The position numbers were made by a program, and so were the translations under genes. Below the pieces are notes generated by a model. That model was not told the origin of the DNA, made no database searches, and saw only the letters and a program-made list of their open reading frames with translations. Positions 23,146 through 34,145 of a stretch of 64,000 bases of DNA are shown here, piece after piece. The stretch is from Taiwanofungus camphoratus (taxonomy: Eukaryota; Basidiomycota; Agaricomycetes; Polyporales; Taiwanofungaceae), in contig CP021226.1 in assembly GCA_003999685.1 (NCBI GenBank), forward strand, positions 2,108,001 to 2,172,000, written 5' to 3'. The stretch's first letter is position 1. The number at the start of each line of letters is the position of its first letter.

Positions 23146-25953
23146 ACGCCATATTGGCTCCTCGTGCGCGGGCCACGCAAGCTCCGCTCCGCGGCAGGGA
23201 ACCCGCGCGGTGTCACATTCATACAGAACGGACGGGAAGCGCGGCACGTGTGTGCGGGGAAACGGGGTGGGCGGCCTCGAGGGCAGTTCGGGCAACGAGG
23301 GGGGGGACGCCTGCCCGGGGAGCGATCGTCTCCGCGGGCGCCGGGAGTCACGGCGGAGACGCGCAGCTTTCCGCCGGACGCCCCGGGGAGGAGGGGGAAC
23401 GTATGGATGCGGCGGCTGGCGTCGACGCCGCACGCTACACAGCGGCGAATGCGCGCTGTACGCCTGCGCGCGGGCAACGCGCGAGGGCACGACGTGCGCA
23501 CAGGCTGGCTCTCACCCCGCGCACCTGACCAGCCGGCCGTGCGCTATCTCCGCTGCGGCCCCTGCTCGCCTGCCGGGTGTGAAATACCGAGGGGCGCGTG
23601 CACGGGCACGCGTCGCAGACGGGCGTGGCACGCCTGTCCGATAAGCGTTGGCAGCTGGCGCGCGCCGGTAGGTTTTGGGGGAGGGTGGGGGCAAGGCGCG
23701 GGGGAGTGCCCGTCTGGGCATGCGCATCACCCGACTGGGCTGCGGCGCCTGTGCGCAGTGGTCTGCACTGGCAGCGGTTGCCAGGGCCTGAACTAGCGGT
23801 GTCCCAGTCGCACGGCGTCCTGGCGGCGAAGCCTGCACACAGGAAGAACAGGAAGACAGGACAGGGTGGTGGCGGTGGCGTGGGAGCGCACCCTCGCACA
23901 TGTGCTGGGGACTCTGCGGGACTCTGCGGGGGAAGAGCGCACTTGGCTGCGGGGAAGATGGGGCAGTAAACGGGGGCGCGAAGATGCAGGACGAGATGGA
24001 TCGAGGGCGAGGACGTTGATTGTCGCCGGGAGTATTCGTGGACCTTGGCCCAGCCGGGGATGGCGGCGTGGGTGCGGGCGACGGCGTGCGCACACCGTCC
24101 GAGTGCCCACCCCGGCACGCGTGCGGCGGCCCTGGGTGCGATTGAGCTGAAGGGGGTGCAGGGCGGCGGCGCGAGGTCGCGGACGGGAACGCTGGCCAGC
24201 CCGAGCGAGTCCGTGGTGCGCACGTCCCCTGACCGCGCAGCCCCGTGCCGCGGCGGATGCTCTCTCGTCAACGGGACGCCACGGACTCCAAAGCCAAGGG
24301 GGCACGAAGGGGGAAACGCGTGACAGGCAGGAGGCGCTCGCGCACACCGGGTCGCGTCTTCATGGACGCGGAGGCCGGGCGCTCTGCGTCTTCCTGCAGG
24401 GCCGCGCCGCACGGGTCGATACCCGCTCGACACCCCGCATCGCCACAAGGCGGGCACGAGCACCGCTCCCCGGGCTTCCCTGGGTGATCGAGACGTCGAA
24501 ACGGCAGAAGGGAAGCGGCGCACGCACACGCGCGGGCTGCGGGGCTCCTGGTGTGGTGTGCGTGAATAGTGCCGCGAAGACGTTCGCGGGCTGGAGGTGA
24601 GATGGAACCACCGAAGCAGGGCATCGTGGCGCAGCAGGGGGCACACAGCTCTGGGCTCCCTCGGAGCACGCGCCGGGCTGCTAGAGCAATTCTCGTACTT
24701 GTGTGCGCGGAGATGGGAGGGGGCCGGGGGGCGCATGACCGGAAACCAGCAGGCCTGCAGAAGAAAAGCGCGCCGGCGACGAGGACGCGCGCGCACGACT
24801 GCGGCGATCGTGCCATAAGGCGCCGCAGCGTGCGGGTACATGCTGCAATACGGGTTTCTAGCGGCGGCGCTCTGCGAGAGGTGGGTTTGCGAGTGGGTGT
24901 GCTCGGTGAGGGGGCAGCTATGTAATACTTGGTAGTTGGTCGCGGGGGCTGTGCACAGACGCGACTGGAGTCACCAGACGAGGTGCTGTGATTGGATGCA
25001 GGACAGGGATGCTAGGACGGTGAGAGTGCAGCGGCGGAGAGCAGACGGGGAGAGGCAGACGGATATGGCAGCATCGCGGGCTACCCGGCCAGATCGCAAA
25101 CCTAAAATTGGAGGCGGTGAGCTGAGGCCAGTGCTGTGTAGCGGGCGATCGTCGGCCGCGTTTGGCCAAGTGCCAAGCGGGCCCGGGGATGCGTGGCAAG
25201 CGGGCGAATGGGGAAGGCGTCGCGATGACCCGCTGCGACGCTCGGGAGCGGATTTGATGCGCACGAAGGACTCGGCGCACAGCGAATGCAGCTGCTACGG
25301 GTGACGGCAGACGCGTGAGTCAGCCCGAGCAGCACGAGCGGGAGGCGGACCCAGTTGGGGGCCCGAATGCCTGGATATGGATGACGCGATTCCGACCACA
25401 GCGGACCATCCATCGCCATCAGCGCTTCCCTGTCTCTGCCGCACACGGCTCCCAGCGGATGCAATTCAGCAGTAGCTCAGGGTCTCTGACATGCCGCACG
25501 CGCAGACACGCAGCGCATAGGCGGCAGGTGGAGGGGTGCTGAGCGACAGTGGGGCGGGATGCCCTCGTCGATCTGATGCCAGCGAGGGCTGAGGGCGTGC
25601 GCGGCGGGTGGGGGTTCGCAGCGAGATTATAGGCACGGAGCCTCCATATGCGCCCTGTGCCTGGGTCACGAGCGCCCTGGGACCGTGCGTGGGACCATCC
25701 TGGGGCACGCCGCGATGCTCCGCTGCGGTTCGCTGTCACCGTAGACGCTGCAGCCCGCCCAGACAGGCAGGAGGGGTGCCAACAGCGTCCGGCCACTGAT
25801 CCCCTCGGCCGTGACCGCGGGCCATGTCCCGGCGATGCGTGCGCGATAAGATAGCGCAGTCGCGGGCTAGCCACCGGCCCCAGTCCCCGTGTGCGCTTGG
25901 TGGCGTGGGAGCGAGCGCGGGAGATGCCGTCGTGTGCGCGGTGCTCGTGGTCA

Positions 25954-25959
25954 TATATA
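25954..25959 (+). promoter_or_regulatory. Probable TATA box of the MADS-box gene
   Basis: CATATATAGGGGG stands out in GC-rich surroundings about 225 bases before the start codon and just before a long CT-rich tract (about 25990-26160). This layout is common for strong fungal promoters. Confidence 0.5.
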
Positions 25960-26184
25960 GGGGGCAACACGAAAATGGGAATCGCATTTCCCCTTCCTCG
26001 CGTCCTCCCATTTCCGGCACGTCGACCTTTTTCGGGCACTCACTCGCCTCGGGTCCAAGTCCTCGCTCTCTCGTTCCCCTTCGCGTTCCAGCCACTCTCC
26101 CCGTCGCCCTCCCTTCCCTGCCTTCCTCGACCCTCGCAGGCCCACGCGTGCTCGCCGTCTTAAGCCGTCTTCTGCCCCCGTTTG

Positions 26185-27437
26185 ATGGCCTTTCGCCACT
26201 CAAACTCTGGCTCCTCCACCCCCTCTGCCCCTTACCCCCACCAGCCCTATTCCAACCCCGCGGACCCAGTCCCGACTTCCCTTTCCGGTCCATCCATGCC
26301 TCCAGCCCCAGATCCCGCCTCTCCCTCCCTCGCCAACAAGCGGCAGCGCATCGACAGCCTCCAGGACCCCTCCGCCCAGCACCCCCCAGACGACACCTTC
26401 ATCACCGACCACGACGCCGTCGAGTCTGGCGGCGACGACGACGACGATGACGAGAAGCCCAAGTCCGACAAGAAGGCTGGCCGCAGAAAGATCAAGATCG
26501 AGTTCATCCAGGACAAGTCCAGGCGTCACATCACTTTCTCCAAACGAAAAGCAGGCATCATGAAGAAGGTCCGTCGCACTCTGTCGTATAAATATCATCC
26601 ACTGACACCCCCCTCCCCGCGCAGGCATACGAGCTCTCCACGCTGACAGGCACCCAGGTCCTGCTCCTCGTCGTATCCGAGACGGGCCTCGTCTATACTT
26701 TCACCACCGCCAAGCTGCAGCCCCTCGTCACCCAGCCCGAGGGCAAGAACCTCATCCAGGCCTGCCTCAACGCCCCCCACGGCACCCTCCCCTCCTCCAT
26801 GCCCGTCGGCACCCCCATCGGCCGCTCCGGGCCCATGTCCATGCCGCAGCACCACCCCCCCGGCGCCGCCAACGTCCCCGGCGGGCTCACCATCGCCGGC
26901 GGCGCCCCCAAGGACGACGACACCCCCGACGGCGACGACGCCCCCGACGACGCCGCCCAGGCGCCCGAGCGCGCCTCCCGCAAGCGCCGCCGCGCGTCCT
27001 CCTCCGCCGGCGCACAGCAGCCGCCCCGCGCGCCCACCTCCCCCGCGGGCCCCGGCCCCGCCCCGCCCACGACGTCCCCGCACGCCCGCCCGCAGCCCAT
27101 GCCGCCCCTCCCCGGCGGCGGAGCGCCCGCGCTCGCGCTCCCCGTGCAGCCCGGCGCGCTCGACGCGCACGCGCACTCCCCGCGCCAGGGCCACGCGCAG
27201 CCGACGAGCCCGAGCTACACGCACGCCCCCGGCCCCGCGTACGGCGCGCCCGCGGGCGACCCCGCCATGTACGCGCCGCAGCAGCAGCAGCAGCACGGCG
27301 GCTACTCGCCCGCGGGCCCGTACTCGTTTGGACACGATGGCACGCAGGGCCCCGGCGGCGGCATGCCCGCCGCGCACGCTGGCCCGTGGGGCGCCCCGCC
27401 GCAGGTCCAGCAGGGCAACCACTACGCGCGGCGATGA
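26185..27437 (+). CDS. MCM1: Mcm1/SRF-type MADS-box transcription factor
   Basis: Two exons, 26185-26568 and 26625-27437, giving 398 residues with a phase-0 intron (GTCCGT...GCAG). After a Pro/Ser-rich start and an acidic run (GGDDDDDDEK) comes the MADS domain at about residues 98-155: GRRKIKIEFIQDKSRRHITF, then SKRKAGIMKKAYELSTLTGT and QVLLLVVSETGLVYTF. This matches type I (SRF/Mcm1) rather than MEF2-like Rlm1: note RRHITFSKRK and the SETGLVYTF strand. The intron splits MKK and AYEL, inside the DNA-binding helix. The C-terminal half is very Pro/Ala/Gly-rich with a polyQ run at about 27279-27297. Mcm1 homologues regulate mating, cell cycle and development with partner factors. Codon third positions are extremely GC-biased compared with neighbouring genes. 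Confidence 0.93.
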
Positions 27438-29073
27438 GTGTGCGCCCGCGCCCGCGCCCGTGCCGGACCGGTGTCGTCCTGGCTGGTGCCCCCGCGCCGC
27501 GGTGCGCGCGCGACGACGACGACGACGAGGACGACGACGGTGTGCCGGTGATGATAATGATGATGCTGAGCAGTGGACGACGCCCTGCGGGAACAATCGC
27601 GCCGCGCGTCCTCGATCCATACCTAATCCTTTCCTCCTTGAAAATCGCTTCTCCAGGTCCCGTCCTAATTCCCCCATGTACATGTGCCCGCAGCCTCCGC
27701 TCCGCCTTCTTGAAGCCCTCGTTTAGGTAAAGTCCTGTTACCCGCTACCCTTATCCCTCGTGCGTTTCTCTGTCCATACACCATTGTCTCTTCCTTCTCT
27801 TTTTTTTTTCCAGTCGGTCTTGCTTGTTGCTCGGTTCTGTCTCGTCCCTAGTTACCTCACGATGTGCCATGACAGCGATAGTGTTAGCCATAGCCCTAGT
27901 CTCTCCTCTCTGAATCGAGTCCAGCCGAATCAAAGCTACGTACACTGTAGCCTGTATATATATGCATTGAGTTAGGTCTGCATCGCGCGTTGCGTGACCA
28001 CGACTCTAACGGATACGTTGTAGCAATTGTGCTGAATACAGTAGTGTTCCAAATCCAGGATGATATCATGAAATGATGCCATCGCGTTCTCGCTCGAAGA
28101 ACTCGTGTCTATTCCTCAAGCACGAGACGGAGATACAGTTTGTAATCCGCCAATACAACCAGTCTACATGTGAGAAAATGACGCAAGATACTCGAGATGG
28201 ATGGCAAGAAGTCTAAGAGCTACAAAGTCGGCCGTGGTAGCTCTTGGAACCAGATCCCAGACGTCATTCCGTGAGAACACATATCGAATTCTGTCTGTCC
28301 CGGAAAAGAGACAACGATCGCCCCGTGACCCATGTCGCCGACAAAAGGACTGCAGCGGCAAGCCTGCGCACGAGCTGGAATTGAGCATGCCGAGTTCCCC
28401 CCTAAAGTTACAAAGGTGACAAGCTCCATACGAGGGCTTCACTGAGCATAGATTGCATCGACAGCGCATGAGGATCGCGCATCATCCTGATACGCTGCCG
28501 ATGAAGCCTATACGCGAGGGATATGCCTGTTCTCGTGGCGCTTGGCCGCCTTAATAGGACTTTTGCCTTAGTAGCGACGGTTTATGAGTGCGCTCGCGTG
28601 CTCACCGCTGCGAGTTTTCGGTCACAATGTGCAGCCCAGGATGTACCTATGTTAGGTGTGAGGTCAGTTGAATAAAAGCTAGATAGCAAGGAGCAATACG
28701 CTCGTGGCTAGCAATCTGGCACAGCGTTGTACTAGGCAATCAGGATGATAGACAGGACGAGAACATGAATGTGGGGGGAAAGATTGGACGAGGGGAAAAA
28801 CAGGGTATGTCTGCTTTATATGTTGCGCGGTCGGTAAGACGTCAAAACTGAGAAGACGCAACTCTGATGTCACGATCGTTTTCAACGAAGAACGTTCCTC
28901 CCGATTTGGAAGCCGTTTTGCCCTTTCAGGAAGTGCTCTGTAGCGACCCTCGCTTTCTGTGCGCAAAGACCTCCGGAGAGATGCGGAAATATTACCATTC
29001 CAAGAAGTCTACATGCTGATATCTACATGATATTATCGCAATGTTATGGCACGTTCGCTGCTGGGAAGACAAA
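27438..29073. other. Intergenic after the MADS-box gene
   Basis: Holds the MADS 3' region, with a GAC/GAG triplet repeat near 27507-27540 just after the stop, and a T-run at 27800-27810. No further gene was recognised up to the stop of the first tandem-pair gene. Confidence 0.4.
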
Positions 29074-30170
29074 CTACTGGTGTGAGGTGTTTCTCATATT
29101 CCCTAGATGCTCGCTCATCCGCTGCCACTCGCGCCACGCAGTGTATGCGTCTTCTCTACTGATGCGTAAATTTCTCGTCACGAGCTCAACCTGTAATTGC
29201 AGTGCAGCCTGACGCATCTCCACGTTGCTCAGGTGCTGCTGCGCTTTCTCCATTTGCTGCGGGATAGTCTCGCGAATGAAGCTGACTATTTTGTCCAGCT
29301 CCGCTTCACTTGCATTTGCTTCTATTGCCGCGTTACTTGGGATTCAATGAAATAGTTGACGTGCGCGAAAAAAAAAACTCACTGTTCATGAATATGTATG
29401 CTACGTCAGACAAGGCGCTGAAGATAGCTGAGCCTGCAATAGCAGCGGGATGGGCGATTCCGAGTAATGAGGTCACCCCGGAGATGAGATGTGCAACAAT
29501 ACCAAAAATCTTCGCAAGCCATTCCTTCAACTTTGACCAGAATCCCTGTTTTCGTCTGCTATCTCTCAACTTCTCAATCTCCCTCCCCAAAGCGGACAGC
29601 CCCTCTTGTATGATCCTGGCATGCGAGCACAGCCCTTCAGAACGAGTACAGATCTCGTCCCCCTTGGCTATGATCGCACGGTCTGGTCGCATACTTCCCG
29701 AAGGGTCTGCCGTCGCTCGTCCAAGAGCCATCGCCATGAGGACACAGAATTCTTGATGACACTTCACAATCTCCCGCGCGGCATCCAGTGCTGAGCAGGC
29801 CGCCTGCTGTATACGCTCTGCTGCATCACGGGTGGCGGAGATCTCTGGTCTTGGCGGCAACCTACACTGGGCATTAGAATCTGCTGATAATGGATGAGGT
29901 GACTGTTACTCACTTGTCTAATTGGTCGACCCAGTTGCTAAAGACCTCCTTCACGGCGAGCATCTCAATAAATGCGTGCTCAGCGTGTAAGTGGAAGTCC
30001 GCGCCAGGCATCACGCGCTCTCTGGAGATGGTTGGAACAGTCGGCGCTATGACAGTCGGCGGCCCTATAGACTCCCCATGATCCTCGGCAGGTAACGGTC
30101 GTCGCAACCACTCTGGCAGTAAACGCGACCAAAACCAGGCCTCAGACTGTCTGGAGCCGGCCATGCTCAT
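29074..30170 (-). CDS. Uncharacterised helical protein with hydrophobic segment, tandem copy 1
   Basis: Three exons, 30170-29914, 29861-29383 and 29321-29074, giving 327 residues in a clean frame. I do not recognise a named family. The N-terminal part includes SRERVMPGADFHLHAEHAF and the Trp-containing NWVDQLDKLPPRPEIS. A predicted helix-rich middle follows (RDAAERIQQAACSALDAARE, then IIQEGLSALGREIEKLRD), then a basic-aromatic hinge (RRKQGFWSKLKEWLAK). A weakly hydrophobic stretch at about residues 202-244 (IFGIVAHLISGVTSLLGI, HPAAIAG) has a central His-Pro turn and could pair as a hairpin in a membrane. The C-terminal exon is a long amphipathic coil (VSFIRETIPQQMEKAQQHL). No signal peptide is visible. 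It is a close structural match to the neighbouring gene at 30416-31557, with the same exon pattern. Confidence 0.75.
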
Positions 30171-30415
30171 ATGTCCAGAGAGCGGGGGACGGGAGGCTTA
30201 GAGTTAAGCTCATACGTACTGCGTTAAGTAGGTAGAGTTCGGAGATCAAATGGTTCCCTACATGCCAGAAGTTAATCGTGCGAATGCCTCATTTTGTCTT
30301 CTCGAGTCTTTCCCGGAATGCGCCTTCCAAAATAGAATTACGATGGCTGCCACCACAAGTGTACACATGCTGTGGACTCTGCAGTCCAGTCGTCGTTGAG
30401 GGTCTTAGACCCAAA

Positions 30416-31557
30416 CTAGTATCTCGTATCCATACTAACAGAGCCCAACCGCTCACCCATATAATGCCACTGCAGGCTTGCGTTCCGCGCATCAGCTACA
30501 CTGATGCGCATCTCGCTCGTCTGAATTTCAGCTTGTAGCTGCAGAGCAGCCTGGCAAGCCTCCACGTTGCACAATAGAAGGCCCACCTTCTTGATCTCGC
30601 GGGGGATCGTATGGCGAAGGAACCCGAGAATTTGGTCCAGCTCGACCTCAGTAGAGTTTGATTCTACAATTTGGGACTGGTTTGAGCGGTCGAATCAGCC
30701 CTATCTGGAAGAGGACCGACCTTTAGAAATGCCTTGGGCTGCACGCGCCGCAGCAGATGCCAAAGACGACACGCCGGTCATGACACCGGAGACAGCTAAC
30801 CCGGAAGGATGAACAAGGCCAACTAGAACACCCGCGCCCGAAAGTGCGCTCGCTACAACGCTCAAGACGTTGGCGAGCCACTGCGCGAGTTTCTCCCAGA
30901 GACCGGTCTTCCGTTTCTTTCTCCTCACTTTCCCTATCTCCTCAACCAGATCGTCCAGGCCCTCCTGCACGAGTCTCACTTGCTCGCATAGCTCCGCAGA
31001 GTCTGTGCGTATCTGGTCCCCGGTATCTGCAATTCTCCGGTCATAGCGCAGTTGGCCGGTGGGTCTGGCTGCGGCATCTGCAAGCCTCGCTGCCATAAGC
31101 GAGCAAAACGTTCGATGGCTCTGCACAATCGCTTGTGAAGCATGCAGAGCGCGGTGGGCAAGGCTCTGCACTCTCTGAACAGCGTCCCGGACGGACTGGA
31201 TTTCGGCTTTCTGTGGTAGCCTACGGGCGAGAATCAGCGGATGATGAAGTGCGGGATCTAGGCTCACAAACTTACTCATAAGCGATCGCTCCAATTGTCG
31301 AAGATGATCTTGCAGGCATACATTTCTGCTAATGCACGCTCTGCAATCGACTCGAACCCAACGCTATTTGGTAATACTCGCTGTATAGGGATAGTATTGA
31401 CATGAGTCGATAGTCGCGCTGGTGCAGCCAGTGCCTTGGCATACACGTTGCCATCATGAATTCGTCCGCTGCCAGACCCGCCATAGTCTACCCAAGTGTG
31501 AGCGACGGAGCGCTTGGGTCGAGACTTGGACATCGCGCAGATATCACGGTTCGCCAT
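30416..31557 (-). CDS. Uncharacterised helical protein with hydrophobic segment, tandem copy 2 (may be impaired)
   Basis: Tandem paralogue of the gene at 29074-30170, same strand, about 245 bases apart. The order of features is the same: an N-terminal exon ending in a Phe-Asp-Asn-Trp segment, LPQKAEIQSVRDAVQRVQ, QIRTDSAELCEQVRLVQEGL, the hinge KRKTGLWEKLAQWLAN, a hydrophobic stretch with SGAGVLVGLVHPSGLAVSG, and the C-terminal coil exon (VELDQILGFLRHTIPREIKK) ending at 30416-30418. The second and third exons join well (donor GTCGGT, acceptor TAG). The first exon does not join the second as cleanly as in its sister, so this copy may be impaired, spliced differently or started internally. Function unknown. 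Duplication of the whole gene including introns is evident. Confidence 0.65.
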
Positions 31558-32430
31558 GCGATGGTCAGGCTACATATGCATAGAACGCGACACATTTATG
31601 AATTGAAGAGATAAGTACGAGCTCGGCGTAGATTCGGGGAAGTAAGTATGGCTCTATCCGACTTATCTTCTCCCCTTACCCTGTGCGTAGGTCAATCGGC
31701 GTAACGTAAGAAAGGAGTGTGAATCCAGACCAGGGACTGTCCAAACTCGTCTCCGTTCATCCCTACGGGAAGCATTACACGGCCCGAGCTCAATCAGCCA
31801 TTACATAGTAAAGCAACGGCGATTTGAACCAGGTAACCCGTTCCGTAAGAACAGTGATGATAATGTGGTTGTCTCAAGATCGATAACTGGGCAACGATGT
31901 CAGTCGGTCAAAGGAGATCCTGCGGTGTCATTCGGCAGACATCCGTGACCGCTATAGAAAAGACGATAACGCCTCAAGGCTTCAAGATCCGAAGAGACCG
32001 CATTAAACCGAGTAGTAGTAAGCTGTCCTTGCGCCTGTCACCCGTGTAGAATCTGTAGTCTGAGACAAGCATTTGACCCAAGTACATGTCTGGGAATGTG
32101 TGACATCCGAGGTTGATGCATGTGGACACCACTCCATCGATGGGACGAAAATACGTTCATGGGTTTCGGGTCTTTAGTGAATTGACTAGCGCACGTTCAG
32201 ACTGTTGCTCAGATCGGGTACAGTCAATGTCAAGATGGTGCTGAGAACCCGAGGCGATAACCGCCAGAGCATTCCCAGGGTGGACGCTGGTCTTTGGACA
32301 TTCCTCTGTGCAAGATTAACACTGCGAGCCTGCGGAAACCCTCATGCCCCTTGGGACATACGCAGTACGTCCCTAGTCTCACTGATCATTGACCTCCGAC
32401 GCGGGTATGGAAGTCGCCTCGTTGTCCTAG
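31558..32430. other. Intergenic between tandem pair and histidine-phosphatase gene
   Basis: About 0.9 kb without a recognisable gene. It must contain the promoter of the minus-strand tandem copy 2 and the unresolved 5' exon(s) of the histidine-phosphatase gene. Confidence 0.35.
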
Positions 32431-33770
32431 ATCGAGCCCGGTTTCTTCGCTCAAGATAACCCGAAAGCTGTCCCGGCGCTCATCGGTGCTGTGAGTACAA
32501 TTCCCACTTGAACCCGAAGTGAGTGACTCCGAAGAACGCTGCTCATCTAGCGGTTGCTCGTCTGTTCACCATCCTCGAGGTCACTTATTCATATACTAAT
32601 CCTTATGTGAAGCTTCCTCCTCGGTTTGGACTTCTCGACGAATCCCCTGACCGATGGTCGAAATTCAAGGCAAAAATCCTTGAGTTAAACAACACTGCAC
32701 CGAATGGCGTAACTTACAAGGTCTTCTTCCTGGGAAGACACGGTCAAGGATATCGTGCGCATACGTGTATTTTCCGAGACGGTAAATACTGATCGCCTTA
32801 AAATATTGGCAGACAACCTCGCTGAGGAAAAGTACGGCACCGATGTGAGTATCTCGGTCGAAGTACAAGCCGATTGTTCCTATCTCATACTTGAATGCAC
32901 GAGAGGCATGGGATGCGTGAGCTCTTTTAGTATGGCATTATTCTCCAATGCTTGGAACTGACTTCATTGTTCTCACCCAGGTACTACTCCAAGCTCTACG
33001 GTGACTCGGAAATGACCTGGGGCCCTGACCCTCTCCTGACGTCCCTAGGGATAACTCAGGCCGAGGCTGCACGGTCCGCCTGGGAATTCGAGGTTCCATT
33101 TGGCATCCCGACCCCGGAGCAGTGCTACGCTAGCCCGTTGCATAGGACGTTGAGCACCTGGGATCTGACATTCAACGTGGATGAGATCCTTGGTGAAAAC
33201 AAGAGGGTCATCATACTGGAGGTGAACATACCCGCTCATGCACAGCAAAATTCGAAGCTGATAATATTTCCTACCGTAATTTCCGTCTTAGAATCTTCGT
33301 GAAGAACATGGCGTACACACATGCGACATGCGGGATTCTCTCTCTGTGATCCGGCGTAATTTCCCGCCACCGACATATACCTTTGAAGCTGATTTTAGCG
33401 AGGAAGACCTTATCTGGCAGCCAGATGAACGAGAGACGAAAGAGCATGTGAAAGAACGAGCAAGTGCAGTATTGGACAAAGTCTTTGAGGACAATCGGGG
33501 AACTTGTACGTGCTTGATTTGGCTGGCTGGCTCCGTTTGCTCTGTACATATAGATGTATACTTCATTTTTCTCATAATGCCTCGACTTGTAGATATATCC
33601 GTAACAGCTCACGGGGGAATAATCAACGGATTCTTGGCAGCAATGGGGCGCACACCATACTCCCTTCCCACAGGAGGTAAGGTCTTCTTTCCTTGGTCGC
33701 GCTATCACCTTGTTTCATATCATCTTCAGGTGTCCTCCCATTGGTGATAAAGCGCACGACCGTGTTCTAA
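32431..33770 (+). CDS. Histidine-phosphatase superfamily (phosphoglycerate-mutase-like) protein, 5' exon unresolved
   Basis: The first recognisable exon starts after TAG at 32430 with IEPGFFAQDNPKAVPALIGA and continues after an intron as LPPRFGLLDESPDRWSKFKA. The catalytic phosphohistidine motif is FFLGRHGQGYHN. Then come AEEKYGTD, an 11-base exon at 32906-32916 (AWDA), and YYSKLYGDSEMTWGPDPLL. The second-half motifs are EQCYASPLHRTLSTW, REEHGVHTCDMR and SVTAHGGIINGFL (second catalytic His). The protein ends TTVF and TAA at 33768-33770. This matches fungal Pmu1-like acid-phosphatase/mutase-fold proteins of unknown substrate. I could not place a start codon with confidence; candidate upstream ATGs are not obviously joined, so the 5' exon is missing from this call and a broken 5' end cannot be excluded. 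Confidence 0.8.
32906..32916 (+). other. 11-base microexon in the histidine-phosphatase gene
   Basis: GCATGGGATGC lies between an AG acceptor and a GTGAGC donor. It restores the AWDxYYSKL text between KYGTD and the next exon. Without it the frame and the family-conserved Ala-Trp-Asp are lost. Confidence 0.6.
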
Positions 33771-34145
33771 GCAACAACCGGTTTCTATTGATATAACCAC
33801 GGAAGGAGTCCGTGAGAAGCAGGGAATAAACTTAGACATCGGCCCACTGCCAGGACCACTTAAATAAGTGGCAGGCTAACATACCATGAGACGCTGGCAG
33901 TAGGATTACTTTAGAAAGTGAACCAACCTTCGAAGAATTGACGAAGCTTTACCTTTGTGATATTTATTATTATATGTTTTAGTTGAAAGTCTGCGCCTGA
34001 CGTGTAAGTAGATGGTCCGTGCGTGAGGAATAAGTGATCGCTTCTAGCTTATTATTCGTTGACCGATTTGTTGACCGATTTGTTGTCCACAATTCTGCTT
34101 CATCCCTCTCCTCTCCATCGATATCGAACTAGTTCGCCATTCAAC
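33771..34145. other. Intergenic, promoter region of the Red1-like gene
   Basis: About 375 bases. A 12-base direct repeat of GTTGACCGATTT sits at 34058-34069 and 34070-34081, close before the ATG. Nothing else was seen. Confidence 0.4.

Larger units (their letters stand above)
21394..26184. other. GC-rich island and long upstream region of the MADS-box gene
   Basis: About 4.8 kb. From about 22.3 to 25.9 kb base composition is strikingly GC-rich with many CpG, so long frames are open in most of the six readings. These frames give Arg/Pro/Ala/Gly-rich text without domains and look like composition artefacts. It holds a TGGCA pentamer repeat at 23121-23145, a GACAGACG-type repeat near 23035-23060 and a short GGGACTCTGC duplication near 23908-23930. 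The last 200 bases before the MADS-box ATG are strongly CT-rich, as in fungal core promoters or leaders. A minus-strand frame at 21916-22695 ends in less biased text (ECQKLWFDIYNRLETCWG) but was not assignable. Confidence 0.5.

Noticed and set aside
23435-24841. 468-codon minus-strand open frame in the GC-rich island
   Set aside because: Arg/Pro/Ala/Ser-rich text without domains; similarly long frames are open on the other strand and frames over the same bases, as expected from high GC and few stop codons.
26595-27683. 362-codon minus-strand frame over the MADS-box gene
   Set aside because: Shadow of the GC-rich coding strand; Arg/Gly/Ala-rich with no motif.
31790-31880. Possible minus-strand tRNA (GGTTCAAATC T-loop-like word)
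   Set aside because: The flanking bases do not form T, anticodon or acceptor stems.
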